Assembly: GCF_001894745.1 (NCBI RefSeq)
Contig: NZ_BBYF01000001.1
Location: 372,001-436,000, forward strand
Length of the DNA: 64,000 nucleotides
Direction: 5' to 3'
Source of the DNA: Paenibacillus sp. NAIST15-1
GTDB lineage: Bacteria; Bacillota; Bacilli; Paenibacillales; Paenibacillaceae
The position numbers and the translations under genes were made by a program. The notes below the pieces were generated by a model, which saw nothing but the letters and a program-made list of their open reading frames with translations, was not told the origin of the DNA and searched no databases. Every line of letters begins with the position of its first letter. Positions within the stretch are counted from its first letter, which is position 1. Below are positions 17,299 to 27,687 of the stretch, in pieces.

Positions 17299-20200
17299 TT
17301 ACTTATTCAACATTATATACAGCATCTTCGAGATTTCCGCTCTCGTTACTGAGCCGCGCGGATCGAAACGGTTGTTGTCTTTGCCGTTAATGATACCCGC
17401 TGCTTGCAGCTTCGTCACCGCATCCTTCGCCCAGCCGGCAATGCTGCCCAAGTCAGCAAATGCTGGCACGGAGGACGATCCCGAAATTGGCTTCTTCATG
17501 TATTCTGCCATTTTGTTCAGAATCACCGCCGCTTCTTGGCGCGTAATCGGCTCCGTCGGACGGAATTTGCCGTTGCTGCCCTGTACTAATCCCAGTTCAG
17601 CCGCTTTGCTCACATAGCCTGCATAGTAACGGTCTGCCGCTACATCCGCGAATGGCGTCTGTCCTTCTGCTGCTTGGATACCCAGAGCACGGATGACGAG
17701 CGTCGCGAAATCCGCTCTCGATACATGCAAGTTCGGGCGAAATTGGTTATTCTCCATCCCACTAATGATATTCTTCGCAGCCAGCTTGAGGATGTACTCA
17801 TCAGCCCAACCGCCGATTAAGTCAGCGAACTGCTTGTGAACCTCGAGCACTGCGAATTGCCCCAATTGATCAGTCGTGAAGCTAATTGTGCTGCCATCGA
17901 ACGTACCATCTATCAGCTCTGCTTTGCCGCCCACCAGACGATACATATTCGCGTATTCTTTTTGCAGCTGCTTCTGTTGCTCTGCCGTTAGCGTACGCTT
18001 CACGGTAATCGAACCGCTGAATTGCTGAACCGCCGTCTCTGTCTTTCCTTTGAACGTAACGAGCTTAATCGTAAAGACTACGCCTGTCGACTTCAGTTCA
18101 CCGTTCGAGCTGATTGCCTCGTTGATTGCCGTCTGGATTGAGGAATTCATCGTCGGATCAATATGAAGTACGATGCGATCCGCATCTGCAATGCCATTCG
18201 GCAAGGAAGCTGCCGGAATCGTCACGGTAAATCCAGATCCCACAATTTCAATACTCAATTTGCGCTCTTTCGCTTTCTGCACACCAGCCGCATCCAATAC
18301 GAGCTGAGCCGCTTGTTCCGAAGACGCTGCCTCGAGCTTAATCGCCACTTTACCGTGCTCTGCTTGATTGACTGCTTTTTCAAGCGCAGCGCGATCTACC
18401 GCATAAGCGCCATCCGCGCCCGGTTTAATGCTCATAACCCCTTTGTCCGAAGAAGTCTCCGGCTTATGCTGAGGTTTTGGATCAGACTTTTGTTCTGGCT
18501 TTGGATCTGGTTTCGTAGTACCAGGGCCTGGATCAGGATTACTCACCTTACCTGTATAGAAGCCCCAAATATCCGATAACACTTGACCGCTGTTGCCGTC
18601 TTCTGCCTTCGTATACCATTGATAGTAGCTATCGCCTTGGAGACCGTTCCAAGTAAAAGCTGCCTGCTGGCCGCTCTTCACGTTATTCACTTTGCCGATC
18701 GGTAATTCACTATAGACCTTCACGCCAATGTAGTCGGTTGCGACGCGTTTGATCTTCGGCTGTAAATCCAAATCCAGCGAGAACTCGTCTTTGCCAGGAT
18801 AGAATTCAGGATCATAATAGTTATAATCGTCCAAATATGGCGAATACGTCTTGATGTGAAACTTGTTGTTCTTCATGTCGAACTGCATCAGACGGATATA
18901 GCCGAGACCGCCTTCCGGCGCGCCTTGATAGTCCGCGAGCATCTGATAGACTTTGCGCTTCTCGCCGTTGTCGTCCTCCAGCTCATCGATCTTCAGCTGC
19001 GCATCGTGATAGTGTCCGGACAATGCCGCGATGACGTTCTTGTTCGGCTTAATGACCTTCTCGAAAATCTTATCGGCAATCGGGGCACGGTTATTGGATA
19101 CGAGCATGTATTCATGCAAGCACAAGATTGCCTTACGCTCTGGATATTTCGCCACGACCTCATTCATCCAGTCGATTTCCTTGTCACCCAGGCCCCAGCC
19201 CATATAGACGATGATAAAATCATTGCCTCCGGCCGAAACGAGATCGTAGTGTCCGCGATTGTTCTGATAGGACTCGCCGTACGTTGGCATATCCTTGAAT
19301 CTCTGTTCTCCGAAATACTGCCAGTACTTCGTATAGTCGTTGTCTTGGTGACCAACATCATGGTTACCAGCAAGCACGCCGTAAGGAATGTTGGCATCTT
19401 CCAACACCTTCATATCCTCGTCCGCTTCCTGCCATTGATACTCTTGATAGGATTTATCGACGATGTCTCCCGTATGGATGACATATTTAATATTGTTGCT
19501 CTCTTTGTTATCCTTCACCCAATTCACGATTTTCTTGTAAATCTGAGGATAACTCTGCGAGTAGTACTGCGTATCCGACATCCATACGAAGGAGAAATCA
19601 TACGTATCTTGGGCCGTATCAGACTTGAGTTCCTTCATCTCCGCGATCTCATCTTGCACGATGATCTGGATTGTCTGTCCCATTGCATAGTCTTCAACTT
19701 TAACCGTGGACTTCAATTCGAAATCCTCTGTGCCTGCAATGCGGGTAACGAGCTGCACCCATTTCTTCGCGCTCTCGTTCCAAGCATACAAGCTGACTTT
19801 ACGTCCTTCGATCGATTTGCCCTTCCAGACGATATCGACGCGGTCTGTCTTCTGAACCGCTGGGTCAAGCTTAATCTGATAACGTTGGTATGGGAATTGC
19901 TCCACTGCGTCATTGACTAAGTAATCGCCGTCTTCTGCGCTGATCTTACGGTAATCCTCCGCCGTTAATGTCTGCTCTCCTTCCGGAATCATGACTTTCG
20001 GCGGTTCGGTATCGGATGCGTTCATGAAGCCTGTGAATCCTTCTGCAGTGCGGTTGCCATCATATTGGAAGCCTCTGTAGAACGTGACGTTCATCGGATC
20101 ATTCGTCGGATCCTGCACTTTCACCTTCAGACCCACGCTGCCGCCCAATTCGGATTGACCTTGCGTTGGCGCGATCAATTCCGGCTTCAGCGGATTTTCC

Positions 20201-23200
20201 TCCGGCGTCGTGAATGTGACCGTACGCTCCGCTTGATTGCCCACCTTATCGGATGCCGTAATCGTCAGCGTGTGCTTGCCCGCCTTCATGCTGCCGGAAG
20301 ATAAAACATAGGGAAGCTTAATATCTTGGTTATCCAGCTTCACGATCACTTGGTCTACGCCGGCAATCTGGTCTTTTATCTCCGCATCCAGATTGAAGCT
20401 GCCGCGGTACTGCTTGCCTTCTTCAACATTCGGCTTGATCGAAGGCGGCGTATTGTCTACCGTGACATTCGCTGTCACGTCAACGTTGTTGCTATCGGTC
20501 ACTTTCACCTGATGCGCACCGTCCGCCACTTTGGTCGTATCCCAAGCATAGGCGCGCGACTGGAAGTACTTCGCATCCAGATTGAAGTTGAAACCGATTC
20601 CTTCCATTTTTCCCGGGCTGTCGCCGATCTTGATTTCTTTACCCTTCACGTAGAGTGGATCCCAAATCTCGGTACCATCCGCTAGCATTAAGCGTACGTT
20701 TCGTACTTCGAAATCGTCTTTATTCTCTTCCTTGCGGTCATCGAATGGACTTGTCTTCGAACCTGCACGAATATAGATCACGTTATCCGCACCAATATGG
20801 AAGCGGCTCGCATCGATTTTAAAAGTCAATGTCGTATACGTCGGAATCGGATCCATGAATGTATAGAGGATCGTCTTATCCTTCTCGCTCTCCGGCCCCA
20901 TCGTGACGGCATTCTTGAAATAATAGTCCACGTTCTTCGCTTCGAAGACGAAGTATGCATCATGCTCTAATGCATCGAACGAACCTTGTGTAATCGCTTG
21001 GCCGTCTACGCTTAACTTCAACGTATTCGCAGGCGTTGTCTCCGACGTCCCTTTCAACGTCTTCGTGCCGTTCACGATATCCCCGTTCTTCACGTTGAGA
21101 CGGAGCGGATCATGACCCGGCTTGCCGGTGATGTCCACCTTGGCCTTTACCGTCTCCACCTCATTTGTACCGTCAGATACCATGAAATAATATTCAATAT
21201 ACTTGCTGCCGATCAGCGTAGCTGCAGGCACGAGATAATGATACAACGAATCAGTGAAATTCTGCGTCAGTGCATAACCGGTATAATCCGCTTCTTTGTC
21301 CGTGCGGATATAGACTTTTACTGTCGCCACTTGCCTCTCATCATCCGCAAAAGCTTTCAGATCAAGGTTCTGCGATTGCTCTACCGACGTTATGCCAGAG
21401 CGGTCTTCTGCCTTTGGCGGCGTCGTGTCTTGCTCGACATGTACAGGCACAGCCGGAACGAGCGCCGGATCGATCACGCCAGGAGTAGGCGCCGCGAGCC
21501 CGGAACTTGTCTTGATCATCGTGATGCTGCCGTCCATTGGATATTTGAATAGAATCGCTTTGTCTTCCTTGGTCTCGTCACTCACGCCGCCTTCATATAC
21601 GGTCGTTGCGTCATAATTGGCATAAGAAATTTCTTTGCCCGTGTTCGTCTTAATGACGATACCACGGCGACCCGAATTCGCCATGCCGTCACTCATGATT
21701 ACGAACAGGTTCGCATCCTCAACCAAGTTTGTCTTGTGGAAGTTGTTGAAATCCGCAGCCGTATAGCTATTGTTCGCGCCGTTCTTAATCCAGAACACGA
21801 CCGACTGCTGGGACGGAATCATGAAGTCCTCTTTGGTCGTAGGCCATTTCAAATCAGCTTCCGGCCCATCATCAGGATATCGATAGTTGACCTTATAGTT
21901 CTTAAAATCGATCGGTGCATCGGTATTGTTGTACACTTCAATCATTTCGAATGCGTCCGAAGACGTGTTCGGTACGTTCGTCGTGTTCGGGACGATCTTC
22001 GTCACGAGCAATGACGGCACCTTCGCCGCGTTAAATGGCGGAATATTGACATCCACGGTGTAGCTCTTCTCGACGTCTTTCACACGAATGGTGTAATCGA
22101 GCGTGGATTCGACGAACGCCTTCGCCGGAATGGTGACGCTATAATCATTGCCATCAGGTTGCAGCTGCTTCATTGTCAGCAGGGTGTACTTCGCCTGCGA
22201 TGGCGACTTGTACAGCAGCTCTACTTTGTCAATTTTGACTTTATCCGGATTGTTCAGCTTCGCAGTAATGAGCAGATCCTTCGCATCGACTTGTTTCGCT
22301 GAAGTATGCTCGATTTGAAGCTTGTCCCCTTGTACCGGCGGCAAAGATTCGACCTCGACCGCATATGTACCCGTACGCTCCGGCTGCAGATTGCCGTCCG
22401 CCGCTTCAATATAGTATTGAAGCAAATTGCCATCATTGACCGCTTGGCCCGGAATCGTAGCCGTATGCTTCACGCCGTCTGCCGACGCCATCACTAGCGG
22501 CGTATAAGCCGTCTGAACGTCTGTCTTATAGTATACGGAAGCGGTAACTGAAGTCAGGTTGCCTGTGATGGACGCATCGATCGGCACATCTTGATTCACG
22601 AGCGTCTTGCTTGCCGGCACGTGATCGAAATTCAGAGTCGTAGCAGCAGGCGGTTCCCCGATATCCGAAGGGAATGCCGGCACTTGAATCGCCTCAACGG
22701 TTCCCGGGGAAGCCGGTTGCGATTCCGCTGCGCCTACCATCGCCATATTCTTACTTGCATCTATTGGATAATTATAGTGAATGCCGTAATTTTCTTTGGA
22801 CTTGGTTACCGAATAAGCCGCTTTGGCAATCTCGACACCGCCTAGCGTATGAATTGCTACGCTGCGGTCTCCCGTATTCGCCATGCCTCCGCCGGCATCA
22901 ATCCGGAACAGATTCGTGTTTTCAATCAAATTGGACGTATATCCGTTAATTGTATAATTGGTATTAAATGCATCAGCCGTCTCGTTCGAATTACTACCGT
23001 TCATGATCCAGAGCACGATCGTCTGATGCGGCTTGATGATCACGGGAACTTTCTTATCCGTAAGCGGCCAGTCATTGTTGCTGCCGTTGTTATACACGAT
23101 TTTGTAATCTCTGAAGTTGATGTCTCGGTTCGTATTATTGTAAATCTCAATGCTCTCATAACCGTCAGCCGAATTCACATTCTTCGTATCCGGCACCAGC

Positions 23201-23331
23201 TCTGTAATTAATAGCTTCGGTACCTTGGTATAATCGAATCCAGGTGAAGCTTGCGCCAATGCGGGCTGCAGCACGCCAAGCAGCATGCTCCCCAGCAATG
23301 CCAGAGACAACCATTTTCTGCGTATTCGCAT
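17299..23331 (-). CDS. Giant cell-surface metallophosphoesterase with lamin-tail domains and SLH anchor
   Basis: This is a 2010-residue secreted protein. A Sec signal peptide ends near ALAQA (about residue 28). There are two lamin-tail-like domains (about 35-190, 437-590; both with ELVPDT/KIVPNT and ESIEIYNN/EMIEVYNN). Between and after them are Ig/fibronectin-like beta domains, one reading DNTPPSIKPNVEEGK. A calcineurin-type metallophosphoesterase spans about 1245-1530: MSDTQYY, HTGDIVDKS, LAGNHDVGH, LCLHEYM and LSGHYHDAQ provide the metal ligands. A Pro/Lys linker (about 1597-1630) follows, and then three SLH repeats (about 1837-2010). The SLH repeats bind pyruvylated wall polymer. The likely role is phosphate ester, nucleotide or nucleic-acid hydrolysis at the surface. 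Monocistronic. Confidence 0.9.
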   Translation of the reverse strand: MRIRRKWLSLALLGSMLLGVLQPALAQASPGFDYTKVPKLLITELVPDTKNVNSADGYESIEIYNNTNRDINFRDYKIVYNNGSNNDWPLTDKKVPVIIKPHQTIVLWIMNGSNSNETADAFNTNYTINGYTSNLIENTNLFRIDAGGGMANTGDRSVAIHTLGGVEIAKAAYSVTKSKENYGIHYNYPIDASKNMAMVGAAESQPASPGTVEAIQVPAFPSDIGEPPAATTLNFDHVPASKTLVNQDVPIDASITGNLTSVTASVYYKTDVQTAYTPLVMASADGVKHTATIPGQAVNDGNLLQYYIEAADGNLQPERTGTYAVEVESLPPVQGDKLQIEHTSAKQVDAKDLLITAKLNNPDKVKIDKVELLYKSPSQAKYTLLTMKQLQPDGNDYSVTIPAKAFVESTLDYTIRVKDVEKSYTVDVNIPPFNAAKVPSLLVTKIVPNTTNVPNTSSDAFEMIEVYNNTDAPIDFKNYKVNYRYPDDGPEADLKWPTTKEDFMIPSQQSVVFWIKNGANNSYTAADFNNFHKTNLVEDANLFVIMSDGMANSGRRGIVIKTNTGKEISYANYDATTVYEGGVSDETKEDKAILFKYPMDGSITMIKTSSGLAAPTPGVIDPALVPAVPVHVEQDTTPPKAEDRSGITSVEQSQNLDLKAFADDERQVATVKVYIRTDKEADYTGYALTQNFTDSLYHYLVPAATLIGSKYIEYYFMVSDGTNEVETVKAKVDITGKPGHDPLRLNVKNGDIVNGTKTLKGTSETTPANTLKLSVDGQAITQGSFDALEHDAYFVFEAKNVDYYFKNAVTMGPESEKDKTILYTFMDPIPTYTTLTFKIDASRFHIGADNVIYIRAGSKTSPFDDRKEENKDDFEVRNVRLMLADGTEIWDPLYVKGKEIKIGDSPGKMEGIGFNFNLDAKYFQSRAYAWDTTKVADGAHQVKVTDSNNVDVTANVTVDNTPPSIKPNVEEGKQYRGSFNLDAEIKDQIAGVDQVIVKLDNQDIKLPYVLSSGSMKAGKHTLTITASDKVGNQAERTVTFTTPEENPLKPELIAPTQGQSELGGSVGLKVKVQDPTNDPMNVTFYRGFQYDGNRTAEGFTGFMNASDTEPPKVMIPEGEQTLTAEDYRKISAEDGDYLVNDAVEQFPYQRYQIKLDPAVQKTDRVDIVWKGKSIEGRKVSLYAWNESAKKWVQLVTRIAGTEDFELKSTVKVEDYAMGQTIQIIVQDEIAEMKELKSDTAQDTYDFSFVWMSDTQYYSQSYPQIYKKIVNWVKDNKESNNIKYVIHTGDIVDKSYQEYQWQEADEDMKVLEDANIPYGVLAGNHDVGHQDNDYTKYWQYFGEQRFKDMPTYGESYQNNRGHYDLVSAGGNDFIIVYMGWGLGDKEIDWMNEVVAKYPERKAILCLHEYMLVSNNRAPIADKIFEKVIKPNKNVIAALSGHYHDAQLKIDELEDDNGEKRKVYQMLADYQGAPEGGLGYIRLMQFDMKNNKFHIKTYSPYLDDYNYYDPEFYPGKDEFSLDLDLQPKIKRVATDYIGVKVYSELPIGKVNNVKSGQQAAFTWNGLQGDSYYQWYTKAEDGNSGQVLSDIWGFYTGKVSNPDPGPGTTKPDPKPEQKSDPKPQHKPETSSDKGVMSIKPGADGAYAVDRAALEKAVNQAEHGKVAIKLEAASSEQAAQLVLDAAGVQKAKERKLSIEIVGSGFTVTIPAASLPNGIADADRIVLHIDPTMNSSIQTAINEAISSNGELKSTGVVFTIKLVTFKGKTETAVQQFSGSITVKRTLTAEQQKQLQKEYANMYRLVGGKAELIDGTFDGSTISFTTDQLGQFAVLEVHKQFADLIGGWADEYILKLAAKNIISGMENNQFRPNLHVSRADFATLVIRALGIQAAEGQTPFADVAADRYYAGYVSKAAELGLVQGSNGKFRPTEPITRQEAAVILNKMAEYMKKPISGSSSVPAFADLGSIAGWAKDAVTKLQAAGIINGKDNNRFDPRGSVTRAEISKMLYIMLNK

Positions 23332-23583
23332 GTGATCTTTTCTCTCTCCTTTGTTATCTGTTACAGAATGGTAGATGTATTGCTACTGAATTCTACCCCC
23401 AAATTGTAATATCCAGGTCATCCCCATATGGAGTGTCTGTAAAAGAAAGTGAAAGCAAAAAAAAGGAATCACGCGATCTAGCCAGGGGGATGCACCATTT
23501 ATTTAGAACAGAGTATTATAATAAATATAGTACCTTGACTGTCAGTGTAATATATTTTATTATGCAGTTGTGGAGGTGATTGT

Positions 23584-23836
23584 ATGAGCGAGAACAAGAT
23601 CACATCCGACCTACTGCGCGGACATACGGATACGATGATGCTTATATGTTTGCAATAAGGGTGTATAAAAAGAGGGTATAAAAAGAGGGTATAAAAATTT
23701 TAACCGCCGAATGCTCGACACAGGCATCTCCCTAAACAAGGCGGTAGAGTAGAAACTGATTCAGAAGGAAAGTATTGAACAAAGAAAGATGATCGTATAC
23801 AAAGCTGTAGAACAAAATGAGTGCCCCAGCAAATAG
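23584..23836 (+). pseudogene. Remnant of a PadR-family transcriptional regulator
   Basis: A strong GGAGGTGAT ribosome site precedes ATG and MSENKITSDLLRGHTDTMML, a typical PadR start, but the frame stops after 24 codons (TAA 23656). A short tandem repeat follows. Then another frame reads RMLDTGISLNKAVE, an in-frame TAG, and KLIQKESIEQRKMIVYKAVE, ending at 23836. I read this as the eroded C-terminus of the same gene after an internal deletion. The N-terminal match is the firm part; assigning the C-terminal piece to PadR is inference. Confidence 0.55.
23659..23700. repeat. Short tandem repeat inside the PadR remnant
   Basis: Three imperfect copies of GGGTATAAAAAGA (13-15 bp each). This is probably slippage-derived junk at the deletion point. 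Confidence 0.75.
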
Positions 23837-23849
23837 AGCTGAGGCACTC
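23819..23849. terminator. Hairpin between the PadR remnant and the CPBP gene
   Basis: GAGTGCC (23819-23825) pairs with GGCACTC (23843-23849), with a further AGC/GCT pairing inside. It lies right behind the CPBP stop. Confidence 0.5.
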
Positions 23850-23864
23850 ATCTTATAGAGTCGC

Positions 23865-24647
23865 TCATTGCGACATTTGAGGTTGTTGATCAGTAGAATT
23901 AGTGATGCTACTCTCTTGCGCAATATGCTTCTTCCAAAGATAGATCGCATAAAACAATAAAAGTGCTACCTGCACGGGTAGTATAATAATTCCAGTTTCG
24001 ATACTGCCTTCTGTCAGAAGTGAGATAAAGTCATGTGCGGCATGCCATACAATTACGAACCACAAGCTCTTCGTAATCGATACAATCTCCGCGAATACAA
24101 TACCAACCAGAAAAGCATAAACAACCTGCAGTAAGCTGTAGCCAATATTTTGGCCACCAAATGCATTCGCCATATGTAATACCCCAAATATTACCGACGA
24201 CCATATGATCGCCGCTTTAATTCCTTTTTCCCCTATGTACCTTAGAGCCAACCCCCTAAAATAGATTTCCTCATTGAAACCAATCGAAATCGTAAATAAC
24301 AGGGTAAACACATATTGTACCGGACGTATTTCACCACTGAAGCCATACGCTACAATAGAAAGCACTTCAATTACGAGCAGCGGAATGTAAAACATAACCT
24401 TACTACTGCTCTTAGCCTCGCTATAACGGAATCCGTAATCATATAACGAAAACCGTGACTTCTTCATAATCATAAACCCAATAATGGCTGATACAGCGAG
24501 AAAAGCTGCCAATACTAACAAGCTATGATCATCGTCTAACCCGATAGCCTTCGTTACAGCGAAGCCGGTTGCTGTCATCAAAGTGCAAAGCAATCCTACA
24601 AGTATTGCCGCCCAGTATGGGTGTCTTATCGAAAATTCTGTCTTCAT
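23865..24647 (-). CDS. CPBP-family intramembrane metalloprotease (YdiL-like)
   Basis: This is a 260-residue polytopic membrane protein with about 7-8 hydrophobic segments. The CPBP (CAAX/Abi) motifs are GFNEEIYFRGLALRYIGEKG (EExxxR), SVIFGVLHMANAFG (FxxxH) and VIVWHAAHDF (HxxxD). The family comprises intramembrane proteases linked to bacteriocin immunity, prenyl-protein processing or protein maturation. The ATG at 24647 has GAGGAG five bases upstream. In B. subtilis a CPBP gene, ydiL, lies next to groES-groEL, so this is probably the syntenic counterpart on the other side of groEL. It is flanked by two broken regulator genes. Confidence 0.82.
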   Translation of the reverse strand: MKTEFSIRHPYWAAILVGLLCTLMTATGFAVTKAIGLDDDHSLLVLAAFLAVSAIIGFMIMKKSRFSLYDYGFRYSEAKSSSKVMFYIPLLVIEVLSIVAYGFSGEIRPVQYVFTLLFTISIGFNEEIYFRGLALRYIGEKGIKAAIIWSSVIFGVLHMANAFGGQNIGYSLLQVVYAFLVGIVFAEIVSITKSLWFVIVWHAAHDFISLLTEGSIETGIIILPVQVALLLFYAIYLWKKHIAQESSITNSTDQQPQMSQ

Positions 24648-24756
24648 CAATACTCCTCATTTCGCTCATTAGTATTGTTAAGGAAATAACGCATACCTAC
24701 CTTGGTATGAATGATGCAGCATTTCTCTGCTCTCCGCGGCGTGTCTCTGTAAGTTG

Positions 24757-24845
24757 ATCCGGGATGGAGCTTCGGATTCGATTGAGCACTTGCTCGTATA
24801 GTGGTTTGCTTAAATCCAACGTGATTCACATTCCGCAACAATCAT
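24757..24845 (-). pseudogene. N-terminal remnant of a GntR-family (YtrA-like) regulator
   Basis: Behind AAGGAAGGAGC (24858-24869) an ATG opens a frame that hits a stop after 11 codons. Shifting frame gives LDLSKPLYEQVLNRIRSSI, the hallmark N-terminus of GntR regulators (PLYEQV...IR..I). Similarity then stops, with no helix-turn-helix completion. A large palindrome of operator type immediately upstream fits a former autoregulated GntR gene. Confidence 0.55.
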
Positions 24846-24870
24846 GTCATTCAATGAGCTCCTTCCTTTG

Positions 24871-24920
24871 GTGTATCATTTGTATGTAGTGTATTATATC
24901 ACTTGATACACTACATACAA
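24871..24920. promoter_or_regulatory. Large palindromic operator upstream of the GntR remnant
   Basis: TTGTATGTAGTGTAT (24880-24894) and ATACACTACATACAA (24906-24920) are perfect 15-base arms around 11 bases. An overlapping pair GTGTATCA/TGATACAC (24871-24878/24904-24911) shares the same sequence. GTGTA/TACAC-type half-sites are typical of GntR repressors of the YtrA group. The cognate gene now appears broken, so a paralogue would be needed to read it. Confidence 0.55.
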
Positions 24921-25015
24921 TAGGTAAATGAAAAAAATGTTAAAAATAATTCCTCAAACTGGATATATCAAGATAACTTCAGCTCCGTGTACAGGAATTC
25001 GATCACTGAGTTCAA

Positions 25016-25055
25016 CAAAAAGAACAGCTATCCAGCGCTTGTGCGCGAATAGCTG
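25016..25055 (-). terminator. Intrinsic terminator behind a 30-codon fragment
   Basis: On the minus strand CAGCTAT pairs with ATAGCTG, with an inner CGC/GCG, followed by TTCTTTTTG. Confidence 0.65.
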
Positions 25056-25090
25056 CTTTGTCGATAACGGATAGGTTCACTTATTAACTG

Positions 25091-25184
25091 ATTAAAACTG
25101 ATCGCCTTGTCCACGAAGACGGGCCATTTGCTGCCAGACTGTACCAACAGCCTCTTCATCAGAACGGATGCGCTCAATCGCCAT
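25091..25184 (-). pseudogene. Short open frame, probably a gene fragment
   Basis: Thirty codons read MAIERIRSDEEAVGTVWQQM and then ARLRGQGDQF, with an ATG directly after an in-frame TAG and no ribosome site. A terminator follows it. It looks like the 3' tail of a lost gene, but a genuine short peptide cannot be excluded. I do not recognise it. Confidence 0.3.
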
Positions 25185-25230
25185 CTAGAATATGGCTGAG
25201 GAACATCTATATGCAGTAAAAGAAACCAAT

Positions 25231-25275
25231 AAAAAAAGAAGCCACTCAAACGTTCAGAGAACGAATGAGAAGCTT
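25231..25275 (-). terminator. Terminator of groESL
   Basis: On the minus strand, nested pairs GAAGC/GCTTC, CTCA/TGAG and CGTTC/GAACG form a long hairpin followed by seven T. Confidence 0.85.
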
Positions 25276-25341
25276 CTCATAATCAATGTAGATAATTTAG
25301 GCGCGGTCGACCATCTTCGAATTGCTTCGAAAATGATTCTA

Positions 25342-27003
<1,662 letters not shown>

Positions 27004-27103
27004 TCAATATGTTCATTCATTCATCTTCATGTATGTGATTCAGCGGTTCCCTCTCTGGAACGTGATCATGTGATTGCAAAATGAGCGCATACGCTCTCCG
27101 GCT

Positions 27104-27388
27104 CTATTCGCCGATTACTGCGTGGATGTCGCTTTCTTTCATAATCAAGTATTCTTTGCCTTCGAATTTAATTTCAGTTCCAGCGTATTTGGAGAACAGC
27201 ACGCGGTCGCCTTCTTTTACTTCCAAAGCCACACGTTGGCCGTCTTTCCACACTCCGTTACCTACTGCCACAACTTTACCTTCTTGCGGCTTTTCTTTGG
27301 CAGTGTCCGGCAATACGATTCCGAAAGCTGTAGTTTCCTCCTTCGCAATTGCCTCGATCAATACGCGTTCACCTAAAGGTCTGATCAT
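27104..27388 (-). CDS. groS: Co-chaperonin GroES (Hsp10)
   Basis: The protein has 94 residues. ATG 27388 begins [18 protein letters not shown] and is preceded by AAGGAGG; the longer frame is unsupported. The mobile loop ([19 protein letters not shown]) and the [15 protein letters not shown] strand are intact. It caps the GroEL ring during ATP-dependent folding. First gene of the groESL operon. Confidence 0.98.
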   Translation of the reverse strand: MIRPLGERVLIEAIAKEETTAFGIVLPDTAKEKPQEGKVVAVGNGVWKDGQRVALEVKEGDRVLFSKYAGTEIKFEGKEYLIMKESDIHAVIGE

Positions 27389-27481
27389 GAAAAATAGCCT
27401 CCTTTTAAACAAGAGTTATAAAGTGAAGAATCCGCTGCCCGACAGTACGGACAAAGGCTCCACAACAAAATTAGTAATGTG

Positions 27482-27508
27482 TTAGCACTCGATAGTGGTT
27501 AGTGCTAA
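27482..27508. promoter_or_regulatory. CIRCE operator (HrcA site) of groESL
   Basis: TTAGCACTC, nine bases, TAGTGCTAA. One position of the second arm differs from the consensus GAGTGCTAA. It lies just downstream of the groES promoter. Confidence 0.92.
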
Positions 27509-27519
27509 TAACAATTCTT

Positions 27520-27548
27520 ATGATACTGATTTTAAGATTCGATTGCAA
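27520..27548 (-). promoter_or_regulatory. Sigma-A promoter of groESL
   Basis: On the minus strand TTGCAA (27543-27548), 17-base spacer, TATCAT (27520-27525), directly upstream of CIRCE. Confidence 0.65.
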
Positions 27549-27624
27549 GGGGGTATTCGCTTAAAAATTTTTAACTTTTTATAACCCTTATGTCTCCAAA
27601 GCTTATAAAGACGGGCTGATTTAA

Positions 27625-27682
27625 ACAAAAAATGCAGGTAAGGAAAAGTGCAAATCGAATCACACTCTCTCTACCTGCATTT
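27625..27682 (-). terminator. Terminator of tatA-tatC
   Basis: AAATGCAGGTA (27630-27640) pairs perfectly with TACCTGCATTT (27672-27682). A T-rich tail follows on the minus strand. Confidence 0.75.
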
Positions 27683-27687
27683 ATAAC

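Noticed and set aside
18856-19920. 354-codon plus-strand frame opposite the giant surface protein
   Set aside because: Antisense shadow of the metallophosphoesterase region. His/Ile/Leu-rich composition and no start signals.
23659-23700. Short tandem repeats considered as a CRISPR or minisatellite
   Set aside because: Only three copies of 13-15 bp without spacers. Far too short for CRISPR.
24647-24829. Frame on the minus strand starting GTG AATCAC and running into the CPBP start
   Set aside because: It reads an arbitrary frame through the GntR remnant. The recognisable SKPLYEQVLNRIR sequence is in another frame.
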